Notes: generated by a model not told the origin, from the sequence alone. Counted from the stretch's first letter, positions 11,398 through 26,276 are shown. The stretch: DNA of 64,000 nucleotides from Metaphire vulgaris (GCA_018105865.1 CM030859.1:5012343-5076342); one strand, 5' to 3'. Translations and numbers: made by a program.

Positions 11398-14300
11398 CTG
11401 ATAAAAACAAAAACAAAAAAATAATTCAGGTGGTATAACAGATCTAACAGATTTTAATTCTGTGAATCTCAGCATAAATAACTGACGTGCAGGCAGTGGC
11501 GTTTTTACCATTGGGCCATTTGGGCCATGGCCCCCCTTTGGTCTTGGCGTAGCCTGTCCCCAGATCCCCATTATAGGCTCGCGCTTTGCGCTCGTCATGG
11601 GTTGCCCCCTTACCAAAATTCTAAATACGCCACTGTGTGCAGGGCTGTAGATCTCAGAGCCGTAGCTAGGGTATCCGGCGCCCGGGGGCAAAGTGCACCG
11701 TTGACGCCCCTCCAAACTGCTGACGAGCAAAAAAGGTCGTCACATTGCTTACGGCGCCCCTCAAGTCTTACAGCGCCCCTCTTCATATAGTGCCGACGAG
11801 CAAAAAAGGTCGTCGCACTTGTTTCTTCTTTATTATGCATTTTACTTACCCAAAACCCCAATTTTGGCGTCCCCTCAACTCGGCGCCCGGGGGCATTTGC
11901 CCCTCTGCCCCCCAAGCTACAGCTCTGGTAGATCTACTTACTTACCTAAATCGCTTGTGTGATGCATTCGCGAAGGCAAAAGAAAAGCCGAAGGTCGCAG
12001 AGATGCTGTTTCTCTGACGCACGCAAACGATTTCACGGACAGAAAAATGCCAATGAAGACTTTCTACAAGCGCTTCTGGTGCAAAAAATTGATAACGACC
12101 ATAGGAAAGCAACAGCTCAAATTTTCAGATACATAATAAGAAGTTAGCAGAGTGGTAACGACGTTGGACAGAGCAGTATAGAGCAGGTGGTCACGGGTTC
12201 GAGACCCGCAAGAGCCCTAAGGTCGACTCAGCCTTACTTGCTAGAGGGCAGTGGTAAAATAAGGAACAGTGGTAAAATGCTGCAATAAGTCAGACAGGTA
12301 CGCTACGCGATACACTAGCCCCGTATCCGTGGTATTGTACGCCTGGCTGAGGGCTATAGCAACGGAGACCAGCGCCGCCCTATGAGCCCGTGAGGTTCGG
12401 GAAGGGCTTTGACTTTTTCTGAATAAGAAAGAACAGACTTGAGAAGTTGAGGAGCTGATAATAACAGTAAAATGGATGGACAGAGAGTAAGAGGAAGACA
12501 GAGAATAAAATCCACAACCCGCGGTCGTTGCCAAAGGCTAGTAGCTACATAGCACATGAAGAGGGAGGAGAATGAGGAGAAAGAAAGAAAGAAAGAAAGA
12601 AAAAAACGAGGAGAGATATTTGTAGCGCTAGTTTCTGTAAAACATAGCATGTGTAATTCCAATATTGGAGCACAGATTGAAAGACTGTCTCTTGTGTATA
12701 TATTAGACATTACGAACCAATGGATGACGTCTTTTTGTACGATTCATGGCCAGGGTAAATCATTCTGGAATTGGATTAGGTTCAGCGGGAGGACCAAACA
12801 CAAAGATGACTCCATTTTGGCCCAAAAATTTACGCCTGCCTGTTGAGACACGTGACGCTGTCAGTGGCAGACGTAGACCAATAACACTCTGATATACATA
12901 GGTCTGTGCTGACAATAGTGTTAGCAGTTATTTATATGCATTTTGGCTTAATGCCTCGATATTTGGCCATTTCGCGAAGAAATCATTTTTCTGGAACGTG
13001 TTAAGATTTCTTTTCAACCAGAAAAGGTTAATGCTCACTGCTGAGACTGCTCAGTCAGAGATCGAGCAGTCGAATGCTAGGAAAATGTCGCATGAAACGA
13101 TGCTGTATAGGAACACAAAGATGAATCCATTTAATTTTGGCCCAAAATTTACGTCTGCCTGTTAAACATATTGAACATATTCTTCAGCTAATCGCCTTGT
13201 CCTAATATCGAATCGTCATATTTTCAATTACGGCATCGCAAAAAATAGATTTGTAGCTGATAGACGAAAAGATGCTGGCGAAATTTAGAGATTTTAAGAG
13301 AAAACTCTGATTTTTTGTTAGATTTCTAAATATTGAGAACTTCGTGTGAATCATTGAACTGTCTCTGCATGCTGTTGGTGTACAGCATGCTGTTGGTGTA
13401 CAGCATGCTGTTGGTGTACAGCATGCTGTTGGTGTACAGCATGCTGTTGGTGTACAGCATGCTGTTGGTGTACAGCATGCTGTTGGTGTACAGTGTACAG
13501 TGATCCTGTGACAGGATCTTTGTTTATGACGATATTATCACAGACGAATGAATGGAGATTGAAGAAGCATTGAATTAATTAATTAACTGCATTTGATGAC
13601 ATTTTACCGGCATGCGTTGCGGTATTGTTTGTCGGAGACGTAGTTGCGGAATTGGTTGTCGAAGGCTTCGGAACAGATCCGAGACGGTTTGATATGAGGA
13701 AGAAGACAGCGGAACAAGCGTTCTTCTGAACAATCATTATAAGTACACAACGCAATTGGAACTTATGCACAGTTTGCACACGACGCAACTTCAATACATA
13801 CGTGTTCTGATAAAATTGCATCTTAGAAATCTCAAATTTCCACTAACAACTGAATAGGCCTATTCAGTCAGTGGCGGATCTATTGGAGGTGGTGGTCGTC
13901 CCCTCTTGACCGAAAAATTACGCTGGTCTAGAGTATTTTTCTATTTCTTTGGTGAAATGCTTTAAATTAGAGGAGATTTTAAAATAGCTTCTGCTCTCTT
14001 TCCACAATCATCGATGACTCTGCCTCGAGATGTCGTGTCTATGGCCACGTCGAAGACCAGAAGGTCTGGCGGTCAGCCTGTTAATCAAATGTACGTCATT
14101 CTGTAAGGATGCATTTTTTTCTTTTAACGACAATCTGAAGAAGACAAATTGCCAAAATTGCCACTACAGACTTGCGATATTCTTAATTTTCCAGATGACC
14201 ACTTCATAGACAGTCTCCACTCCAGTAATCGCCCCACCCCTATACAAGCAGGGGCGTAGCGACGGGGGTATATCGGTATATATTACCCCCAAAAAAACAG

Positions 14301-17154
14301 TCTACCTTAAAGTTTTTTATGTGATTTATATGTGGTTATATGTAGTTTATATGCAGTGGCGTATTTACCATTGGGCCATTTGGGCCATGGCCCCCTTTGG
14401 TCTTGGCCTAGCCTGTCCTCAGACCCTGACAAGCAAAAAAGGTCGTCAACTTTTTTCCAAAGTTGTAACTTGTCAGGTCGAAAGTGTTTGGCCCCCCTTA
14501 CCACAATTCTAAATACGCCACTGTTTATATGGTTTATAGTTAAGGTTTATACCCCCAATATTTATACCCTCCCAAATCAAATTCCTGGCTACGCCCCTGT
14601 ATACAAGATCTCTTGATCCAACACCGCGTTCAGCTAGATTAGTGGTTCTCGAACTGGAGTCCGCGGCCCTATAGGGGACCGCCAGGCGGTTTCAGAGGGA
14701 CCGCAAAGTGATTATTTTCTCAAGATATCTCACCTACAATTCAGAACACAAAACACATTGATGGCTCTGAGAGGCTGAGAGTGCTGATTCCATTTCAATT
14801 TAAATGCGATGACTAAGATTTCCAATTTTCTGATTAAATAATTGATTGACAAAACAAATAGGCCTATAGCTTATGTGTTAATTAGGCCCTACAGTTGATT
14901 AAAATTCAAATTTTATAAGGTCCGCGAGTCATCGCGAAAATTTCTAAGGGACCACCACACTAGAAATCCTAAAACGTTTGAGAACCGCTGAGTTAGATAC
15001 TGCTGCATACAGTTCTCGTTTAACTGACTCAGTTTCAGCACGGTGACCCCGCGTGCTGTGTATCAATTTTGCTATAATGTTGCTGTTCCTGATTAAACAA
15101 GGAGAAATTAAACAAGTGAAGATACCCTCTTAGGAAGGTTTTCAAGGAAAATTGCAAGACACAGCACGCAAAAATCGGAATAAAAATATATCAGTCGATC
15201 ATCAGCTTCGGTAAAGGTCACCGTGACCTTGGGGACCTTGACAAGCCTTGAATAGCTCTGTGGAGGGCAATGGCGGTTCCAGGATTTGGCAAGTGGGGGG
15301 GGCGTTTGGGTGGCAACTTTTAAGCATGGGGCCAACCATTTATTTATTTATTTACCGACAATTTCTATAGCGCAGTAAACAAAGCTGGAGCTTACACTAA
15401 GAGCGCTTTAACACGAGTCATAAACTCATAACCTATATTAAACAAACGTGACTTTGTTGACAGGTATGTGGTAGTAAGTATAGGGTCCCAACAGAGGGCC
15501 AATGGGGGCCAGACATTCAATAGGGAGAACGGGCCCCTCGGGCCCCATGTGGAGCCGCCACTGGTGGAGGGGGGTTAGAGGAGACGTTCTTACGGCGTTG
15601 AGTGTTCGTGTGTTCGCTGTTGAGGGAGAGGTTGCATGCGATCGAGATGAACGCGTAACGACCGACGTACATGGCGATCTCCTGAGCAGCGATTCCGTTC
15701 GTCTGACATTGTAACAGCAGACGATTATAGCAGCCGTTCATCCGTCTCCACAGCCTACAACATGCAGTCAGAGCAGTCAGAACAACAACGAAGAAGAAGG
15801 CGTGAACAGCTACAGTTGCAACGCGCAATTCAAGGCCTGTGCAGAGCGGGATTCAAGAATTAGGATTTGATTGAAATTTTAAAAATTTGAAAAACCAACG
15901 AATTTTATGAAATTTAAAGAAGGAACTGGATTTTTTGAAAATGAAATTCGGTCTCATACAGAGCGCAGAAATTCTGAAATTTCATTAGAAAACGACTTGA
16001 ATACCTCAAACAAAAGTCAAATGGTTCACTTTATATTTAACGTAGTGCAATGTCACTATTTAGGCTTTTGCAATCATCTGCAGCACTAGTTTGCCTGTCT
16101 GTCTGTTACTTATAGTTAATTTAGTGTACATTTTCACGATTCCAATCATTCATAAGACTACTATGGTCTATGACAGTTCAAGTTCAAATTCAACCAATAA
16201 TGCCATAAACAAAAGCTGCATTGTTGAACTTTACTTGATTTCAAATAAAAGTGTAATTCCTCGATTTTAATGAATTTTACAAGCGAGCTGAGCAGAAGTC
16301 GCAGCAATTGTAATCGTCAGAGCCGCCGAGAGAAATTTCGGGCCCCGGAACAAAAAAATTTGCGGGCCCTTAGGGAAAATTTAGCAAGTCTCCGAAAAAC
16401 CTGACAAGCAAAGAAACGTTATAAACTCTCCAAAAACAGCCTGACAAGCAAAAAAACTTATCGTCACCGGATCTGGGCCCCTGAAAACTCCATGAGCCCC
16501 GGTACAATGTACCGGCTGCACCCCCTCTCCTCAGGCCTGGTAATCGTCACTAACTGTTCCTCTAAGACCGGCGTTGATGTCTCTGCTATTATGCGACTTC
16601 GGCTTTTCTACAGACGTTTCCTACGACCGGCCACTGTGACAGCGTCTAAACCGATCTTACTTCGCTGGCCATGGCTTAGATATTCTGAGGGTTGCCACAT
16701 TATTGCCTTGGGAATGACCTTTGGACTGCTGTGCAATTGGCATACGTGACTTCATTCCTTTCGGAAGAATCGAGAACATGGATGATGGTGTGTAAAGTGA
16801 AATGAGTTCTACTTCGATAGTCTCGCCCTCTGGCGACTTATTGCGACAGCTTCACATGCGACGCCTGGCGAATTCATTCAACGGAAGCTGTTAATCGGAG
16901 ATAAGTCTTCTTTCCTTTGAAATTGAAACAGTCCAAAAGAGACCGAACGACAATCGAATTAATGTTTAGATTCGCTTTAACACAGACTTCGCTGAGACTG
17001 CGAAGCGACTGCGAAGAAGATTTTACTGGATCGTCATTTGACTGCACACACCGCATTTTCGCTAACTCTTGGTGATATATGATAGAGTGGTAACAACATT
17101 GGCGCCATAACTCCGCCATAGCCGGTGGCAAGTCCTGGTTGAGAAAGGAAGAGC

Positions 17155-17223
<69 letters not shown>

Positions 17224-18577
17224 GCGTGACACACGTAGACGTCCATCGTCTTTGATACGGACGCGTCCATAAACAAACACATATTGGCGTGATGATCCGA
17301 TGTCAGCAGGAGCCCTATGGTTGACACGGCCTTCACTCGCTAGAGGGCAGTGACGTAAGTTAACGCTGCGCAAACCAAACAGGCATGCTATTCGAAGCAC
17401 CAGCCGGTCCAGCCCCGTATCGTGGTATTTCACGCTTGGCCAGGGTGTTTCTAAGCAAAAACTTTTTAAGGAAAAATTACTAGGGGTCTGATGAAAACCT
17501 TTTAAAATTCCGGATAAAAGTAATTTGACATTTCCTGATTTTATTTTATTTTACCCGACTACCGACAAATTAGCCATAGCCTAATGGTAATCGAATAAAA
17601 GTTCTAATCTCGGATGAAAAGTGCATAGTCAGGTATGATGGCGACGCGCCAACAGTTTCCAGTGTTTCTCTGAAAAGACTGCCAATGTCCAATAGAGTAA
17701 AACTCAGTATAACTTCTAGAGGGGGCCTTTGTATGAAAGGCGGACCGTCATAATTACTGCGGGGGCCAGGAAAACAACTGGGGGTCGCGGCCCCCGTAGT
17801 TTAAATGTTAAACAACACCGTGCGCCTGGCCGAGGGCTATAGCAACGGAGATGAGCGCCGCCCTATGAGCCCTGTGGCCGGAGAAGGACTTCGATTGTGA
17901 CTGACTAGTGTCTTGATGAGTTTGAGATTCATTATAAGTTGAAGTGAAACGCAGTAGACTGTGTAGAAAAACGTGAGCGGAATATTTTCGAAAGAAAATT
18001 GTGAACCAGTTTGATCGACTTGACGAAGGCCAAATCGCGTGAAACAATATTTAGAAAAGGAGTTGAACAAGACGTTATCTCAGACACAATACCAGATGGA
18101 AATATAAACACAAGTCTTTAGACATGGGCAACAACTTAGAGAAAAAGATGGACGTGGCTGACCATGGGCCCGTGGCCCTCTAGGCATTTTTCTTAGGCAC
18201 CTAGCCCCGCTATGCTGAGGGAGGAACGAGAGAGGCCCGTGATATTCGGCCTCCGGTGTCTTGGATTATTTGTGGGGGAGATTGACTGGTGTAAACTTTG
18301 ATGAAAAAGTGGGGGCTCAACCATCTGACCTTTCCCTTTCCTATGGTAACCTTTAAATAAATGGACGGAGGTTCGCGCCCTGAAGTCTAATAGACGTTTA
18401 CGCCTATGGTGAGGTTGGTGAGTGGGGGATGACTTTTGATCGATGAGCTTTGCCTCTTCTTCGATTATTGACATTTTAAAAGAAAAACGAGAGACGAATA
18501 ACGTTCTGCTGTTTCTAGAGTCAGTAGCAGCACTTATAAGAGATTTCATTCACCTTTGACAGATCTACAGAAGGAGA

Positions 18578-18659
<82 letters not shown>

Positions 18660-21600
18660 TTCTGTTTGGCGAAGATAATCAACAAAAAGTGACGACGCAG
18701 TTTTCTCTTGCAGCGCCTCCAGCGACGGACTATGACCTCAAGTAGCAATTCATTCTCGCAATTCCTGATGCAAGAGTGTTTTTTAAAATCATCCAATGCC
18801 TCACTCTGACTTGCTGAGGCCCTGAGCTATACAAAGTCCAGAGGCCCAGTTCCTCTATAAATTACATCAGCTGGTCACAGAAAAATTTAAAATTCAATAA
18901 TAAATGTAAAATAAATAGGTCCTATGCCTTTTAAATAAATTATAGAAGTTCACTTGCAAAACTATAAGTAAAATAAAAATTAAAATATCAAAAAACAAAC
19001 AAACAGATAAAATAATGGTAAATATTTTTAATAGGATGTTTTGAGGCCCCGACAGATTGTGAGGCCCTAAGCTGTAGCTTATTATACGCAAATCCTGCAC
19101 TGGAATCATTTAAAGTGAATTAAAACGCATTTTTATCGTCTAAGTTTTATTCACCTTGAGCTCAAGTGACTTCATTTCTATGCATTGGATTTAAATATTT
19201 GTAAAATTTAAAACTTAAATTTGTTTCTCGTTTAGCTTATTTCGTTGAAAGTTGTGGCCCTTCGATAGAAAATGACTGACTGAATAACTTAGTGATGAAC
19301 AATGCGACAGTGTTTAATCTAGACCCTGGACTTCGGAGGGGGAGGGAAAACTGACAAAACCGGGAGAAATCAGCTAGGGGGCTGCTGTTAGTTGATGTAG
19401 TATGCGAAAATTTTAGTCTGCGTCACTGCCTCCCTGAAACGTGGAATACCGAATACCGAATCGATATATTCGAATTGGTATTTACTATAATTGTCGGTTT
19501 CCTGTATTTTTTGTAATGCAAATATCGAAGTCGGTATGGATATATCATATGGCAAAATATCGCGATATCGTTCTGTATTCGGCATACCGATCCACCACTA
19601 TACTACACCCTTCAACAACAACTGACAAATATAGACGGTTGAACGAACGGTTGAACGAACGAAAGAACGAACAAGTGAACGAACGAAAGAACGAACGAAA
19701 GAACGAACGAAAGAACGAACGAAAGAACGAACGAAAGAACGAACGAACGAATGACCGAAGAAGTAAACGAACGAAAGAACGAACGAAAGAACGAACAAGT
19801 GAACGAAAGAACGAACGAACGAACGAAAGAACGAATGAATGAACGAACGAACGAATGAACGATCGTCGTACGTGCATGTTCGGTTGACAATTGTCTCTGA
19901 TGACCAGACGTCTTTCGGTTGAAGCTGTTCGAGCGCTGAGACCAAAGGATAGGAACAGCGCCTCGACGGTTCATCCCAATACGCGTCCGGACACTCTGCT
20001 TCGCTTTCGTCAACACCAATCACTGCTCAAATAACCACAAGACGACCGTCTACTGTATATCAGGGGTTCACAGCCTTTTCCGGCCAGGCTCAAATTTTGG
20101 ATATTTTAAGATTACTCGAGGGTAGGAATCTCGAAACTTCTATAATTTGTAATATATTTTATAATAATCTGCAACTTAGACAAAATTAACCTGAATGAAT
20201 GCTGCAAAGAACGGTAGTGAGTAGAGAGAAGGATGTAATAAAATAATAAGACTTTACAAGACATTGGTACGCCCACATTTAAAGTATTGTGTTCAACCAT
20301 GCTTCTGCGTCGATTCGAGTCTTAGCCTAATGTTGTTCATCCAAATCACTAATCTTTAACTTTCTATCTCGTTCACCAGATTCGAATGTTAGCTGTTGAC
20401 TTTAAATAGGTTCCGAATAAAACGGATTCAGCGAACAGGAGACGACGCTAGTGCCAACGGGGCACATAGCCCCCTCTCTCCCCATGCAAGGACCTCCCTC
20501 CCTTCAGGAATAAATACGCTGTTAATTACTGAGATTCCAAAAGACATCTCTTAGAATAATCGAATATCGTCGCTAACAAATTTGCTAAAACGATTGCGGC
20601 CGTCGGCAAACATTGTCATTTAAATTGGAAAATTCCTTCAACAGAAGTCTCGGCATTTGACAAACGTCTATTGCAACTAGATTCTCTTGAATCTTTTCAA
20701 CCTTCAACAAGTCAATGATTTGGGGGCAGTGTCGTCCAAAGTGTGGTCTGCGGAACCCAAGGGCTCCACGAGAAACTGCAAGGGTTCGGCAGAAATATTT
20801 TCTACATATTTAAAATTACTGTGGTTTTTAAATTTAATATCCTACTCATAAAACAAATATTTAACAATCAACTATAAAGTCAAATCTTCGTCAATTTCTT
20901 ATAAAAGAAAAAGATTGCGTATTAGTCGATTGCACTACAATTCCATATATAGTCAAGTTAATTAATCAAGATGTGACCGTACGTTACGTCCACGAGAAAA
21001 ATACGCGCATCGTACGTAGGGTTGGGAGTTCGGAAATTTCCGGGAATTTCTGAACAATTCTGCAGGAAATTTTCGGAAAAATATAGCGATGCTTTTCCGG
21101 AAAATTTCCGTTAATCGAATTGTTGATTTCTCAAAGGTCAACTTCAACGTTATTCATGGAGGCGAAGATAGCACACACACATGGACGAAGCCGATTCATA
21201 ACTACTGATGGAACTACTAGATTCTGGGCAGTTTGATATAGGCGACCGATTCATTGGAGAAGAAGATACTGATGGAATTACTAGATTAAGACAACACGCC
21301 TGGAATAGTTATATAATAGATATGTATTCTAGCGACAAGCAAAGTCTTTGTCACCGACGTGACAACGAGTGTCTGTCTTCAGCTACATTGTTCAGAAGAA
21401 GATGGGGAGGGGGGCTTGTCTACTTAGAATGCCATCAAACATTGCTAAACATTGAGACGTGAGTAATAACTTATAATTATTATAAGAATTGTGATTTAAT
21501 TATCATTTATCTGATTGACAATGACACGATATCGTTAATTCCACACTCATGTGAGTTGTATTCTATCAGTAATTAAAAACCTGTCAAACTATACTTTAGA

Positions 21601-24574
21601 ACAATGTCAACTTTTGAAAGGCATTTTAGTGCTAACCTTGGTGCCATAGGGCATAGACCCCTTAAGTGAACGACTGGCGGAAGACGCGCGTCCTCGGGTC
21701 CGCGAACTTGGGTTCGTTGAATTTTTGACACCGCAGCATCTACTACATGCCATAACTTAACTCAATGGACACACACATTAATTTGTTTAATTTCATAATT
21801 AAATAAGTAATGACGTCATCAACTTCCAGTTGCTCGATATTTGTAGGAAATTCAATTATGAGTTAGACTGCCAAAATTTACAGCTGTATCTCTACCCGAA
21901 CTTAAGTTATGGCATGTAATAGATGCTGCGGTGTCAAAAAGTCAATGAGTTCGCGGACCTGAGTATTTTAAAATGTACATTATTGCAGGGTTTCCCAAAC
22001 ATTTTTGAACCGCGGCCCATCTCAGCGGTTTTGTAACGTGCAGAGACCCTAATCATAGCATGCAATATAAAAAAAGCATTAGGCCATCTTGCGAACGTAA
22101 GTTGAAAGGAATATTCTGAGTGTTGAATAAATGGCAAAACAAAAGCTCAGATTCAATTTAGATGAAAATATGGCAAATAAATTAGGCAGAAATTTTCACG
22201 TTTTCGCCAAATATGACAAAATGATATTGAAATTTTTTGAAAATTATCTTTTTTCAAATTTTGCCAGGAACATACCTACATTTGTTACACGTCTTAAAAA
22301 TCCTATGAGTATGGCAAAATCGCTTAACCGTGAAGTAGATAGTCGATGGTTTTATTGTTATTGGAGTTTCAGAGTAAAATGGTCGGAATACGCTTTCCTT
22401 GCATTTTTAGGAAATAAGATTATTTGGAAATAGCACCATAGGCCAGGGTTTCCCAACCTTTTTGGAACTGCGCGATTCACTTCAGAGGCTCTGTAACATG
22501 CCGCAACCATGCAAACTTATTGTCAACTAAAATTGTATAGAACACTAATCATTTTAATATGAGCCTGCATGAATGATTGCAGGCACATAAATTTATTGAA
22601 GCCTCCTAAGCCTATTTGTAGCTTTCAAGGCTTGTGACATTGTGGTTTTGGTTAGAAAATGATGCTTTTGATTATTATATTATCGTAGGAAACTACCATT
22701 TCTACCTGAATAAATATTACTTATCGCATTTACAATCTAACAATGTTTTCACTCTAGAGAGGGACGAAGTTCCGCAAGGACATTATTTTTCCAGGATCCC
22801 GTGGACTCAAACTTTTGACCTTTGGATTTAGAGCAGCGGAAACACTGCGACCCTTTTTATTATATTATCAAAGGTTAAATTATTTTCGTTCACAACTAAA
22901 CCTAAAAATTTCTACGACAATAAATAAATCATTATTTAAATGTCTCCTTGTCGCATTTGACAATCTAAAACAATATTTTAACTCTGGGAGGGATTTTGTA
23001 CAAGTTCAAGAAAAGAGACAACATATTATTTTCCAGGATCCCGTGGACTCAAACTTTTGACAACTTTGGATTTAGAGGAATTCGTCTCTTAATTGTCTCG
23101 CTCGAATCCTACAATGGTCGAAACTTCTCAGACATTAAACAGCAAACTTTGAACAATCTTAAGAAGAAGAAGAAGAAGAAAGAAGAAGAAGAAGAAAGAA
23201 GAAAAAAGAAGAAGAAAGAAGAAGAAAAGAAGAAGAAGAAAGAAGAAGAAGAAGAAGAAGAAGAAGAAGAAGAAGAAGAAGCAGAAGAAGAAGAAGAAGA
23301 AGAAGAAGCAGAAGAAGCAGATGAGCGGTGTTCAGAAATGTCTTAAATCGACGAAGAGCAGCGGACAGATCCAAAGAGAGTCTAACGATGAATAAGAGCG
23401 CATGCTGAGAAGGAATGCGATAATTAATCAGCATTTCACCGTTGCTTAATGTTGTGTATTCTGTCATGCTGAGAAGGAATGCGATAATCAGCAGTTGCTA
23501 ATGGATTCTGTCACGAAGGAGGAGGAGGAGGAGGAGGAGGAGGAGGAGGAGGAGGGGCTCGGAGGAATAACACAGAAGAACCAAAGACGGCCAAAGGAAT
23601 CGACTCTCGTCACCTTCGTAAGGATGAGGCCGCAAAAATGTTCAATTGCGTCACTAGATGTGCGTCAAGATTTATCTTGCGCCACAATACGTTGTCTCCC
23701 AAAACTAACATGCGCAGCTGCGCAATCATCATGCCTGTCACACATCTGCATCGCAAAGTCAACAGCATGACGTCAGCAGTCACTCTGCCACGTCGACATG
23801 AATCATGAATGGCGGCAAGAAATAGAAAACGACGAGTCAGTTCGACTCTATCACGAGCAGTGAAGCTCAGCTGAGAATGGTTCCCTTGATTCGGAAGAAA
23901 ACGGAATGAAAATATTTACCGAAATGAAGAAATTTTCACACACTGTTTCCATCATTTTTAGCATCGACGCTGACGACCTCCTCTCCTGCCTACACACGAA
24001 TCAATTCATGATTGCGGTCGCTTTTAAAATATTGCAACAAAAGTCCTTTGAATATTTCGCTGATAACTTCGTTCAGTTTTCTTCGACTTTCAGTTTCTTT
24101 TACTCTTTCAATTCAATTCTCTTTCGTCGTCGCTAATATTTCATCGCTTTCATCGATAATTCATTTATCCCACCATTCGTTCATTCCATTTCCACCTATT
24201 CAACCCTTCGCCTCCCTCTCCCTCTCATCCCCCTTCCCCGACACATTCATCCATCCACATCTTCATAGTTTCTTCATGACCCTCCCCATCTCTTCCCTCT
24301 CTCCCTCTCATGCCTCTGATAAATTCCTTTTCTCGGTCAACGCATTGACATCGACACAACACAGAGAAACACAGAGACACGTACACATCCACACACACAC
24401 ACACACGCAGACGGAGCCGTACACACAACCACACTGACACAGAGACGGCAGGAAGGAGGGACAGCTGAAAAAATGGCCATTAGATTAAACGAGTTGTTGT
24501 TGTCTTGGAAATTCGCCGAAAAATGATGACAACGAACAGACGACTGCTCTCCACTCCTAACAAATGGTCGTCCG

Positions 24575-24647
<73 letters not shown>

Positions 24648-25325
24648 GCTATTGCGGGACGCCAGGGCAGCGTTCTGTTCTCGCGAACATAATTGCGGTA
24701 GACTGGAAACAAGAGTCACGTGACTCGTACGATGGAGGGAGTTGTTGGAGTCGAGGCGCCTAGTAGCAAATATCGGTGCACTTCAGCCCTAATGGATCTC
24801 AGGTGCATGTGTTCCACAGGTAGTCAGCGAAAGGAACGCATCGATTGGAAGGGTCTAGAACAGGTGAGAGGGTTTCAGGTGGGAGTGAGTGGAAACCGTT
24901 TTCCCTCTAGCTCCTCTCCTCTGTGTCTGATGAATCAGAAGCAATTAGGGCACTCGGCGGTTGCCATGACGACGCAGTTGAACGCAAAACAACCGAGTAC
25001 TCGATAGGAGCCAATGTCTTCCTTCCGTCGCCTTGGAGAGCTTCCATTGTGCTGAGGCATTTCGAATGGGTTCTGCGCGAAGCAACGTCAGAACCGAAGC
25101 AACGTCAAGACATTGAGACACGTCTCATTTAGTCACACTGGCGGAGAGGGGGAGGGGTGAGCGAGCGTCCTGAGATCACCGCGGGGTTCAAGATGATGAT
25201 GATGATGATGATAATGAATTGATGATGATAATGAATTGATGATGATGGTGGTGATGATGATGATGATGTGGATGATGTGGATGATGATGGTGGTGAGATG
25301 ATGATGATGATGGTGCTGGTGGTGG

Positions 25326-25378
<53 letters not shown>

Positions 25379-26216
25379 GGAATCGATGTGAATAGTAAAG
25401 ACCAAGCGTTGCGTGCAGAGGTCAAAGAGAAGAAGGAGAAAGGGAAATTGATGACCGCAGAGAAGACTATTAAGCATGGACCGGAAAACGTTCACCTTAT
25501 ATGCGAACGATCAAACGTTTCTCATCATCAATATTGAATATTATATTTATCATTCGTCGATCGAACTTCCAAGTATGTCCAGGATGTTTACAAAGATAAA
25601 ACTGAGCTGGAGCCGACAGTTGCATCTTCAATTGGTGAATGAACGAACGAACGAACGAATGAACGGATGAATGAATGAACATAGAATTCAGAGTGAACTT
25701 AGTGCGTTGACACTTTGTCGCTGTGCAGCGTAAGCACAGCAACGGAATCATGAGATATAAATTGCACAAGAAGATTTCTGGTGATTTCATTAACAGAATG
25801 TTCTCGTGAGATCTGAGATCTTCAGCTTCTTAAATTTCGAAAGACTTCCTTTTGCGATCCAAACGCAAACTGTTTCAGACGCGAGCAACTGGACGACGCC
25901 CAGTCGCCTTATAAGGTTGACGTGTTCTTAGAGGAAATGCGGAATGGCGATGGTCGCTGTTTATTGACCCCTCCTACCCCCACTGGCCCACTCCATAAGT
26001 GGACAATGTCATGCCGCCGTTGATTAATTAAACAATTTAAAATTCTTTCTACCGTACTTGTCCGATTCCCCTCCCCTCTCCATTGGTCTGACTCTTTACT
26101 TCGACATTTTGTGGGTATTTCGGCGCAGACCCTGAGCGCCTACAATCGCCTGCGATGCCAATTCATATTCGGTCGTTCGCTTAAAGAGAAGTTGATTGAT
26201 TGATTGATTGACTGAT

Positions 26217-26276
<60 letters not shown>

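Larger units (their letters stand above)
17085..17895 (+). repeat. tRNA-derived SINE, copy 3, interrupted twice
   Basis: The 5' part includes AGAGTGGTAACAACATTGG and CACTCGCTAGAGGGCAGTG. The 3' part resumes at 17823 with CGCCTGGCCGAGGGCTATAG. A (CA)n tract lies in the head region and a hAT MITE splits the body at 17441-17822. The order matches the intact copy at 12143-12425. Confidence 0.7.

Noticed and set aside
12143..12225. tRNA gene suggested by A and B boxes
   Set aside because: No closing acceptor stem, and the sequence continues into a body shared with other dispersed copies; it is a SINE head.
13868..14248. CAGTGGCGGATC left end of another MITE
   Set aside because: No matching right end or target duplication before the next element, so no boundaries can be given.
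15755..15828. Signal peptide upstream of exon 3 (FFFVVVLTALTACC)
   Set aside because: It has no ATG and coincides with a pyrimidine-rich tract ending in a TAG acceptor; intron is the simpler reading.
16874..17060. Possible extra exon of the Cys-rich gene (SLSEVCVKAN.. frame, minus)
   Set aside because: No donor and acceptor pair in the required phase could be found, and exons 2 and 3 already join in phase without it.
19545..19877. Long FRSFVRS-type frames on the minus strand
   Set aside because: Translation of a (GAAC)n repeat. Only the part beyond 19872 overlaps a supported exon.
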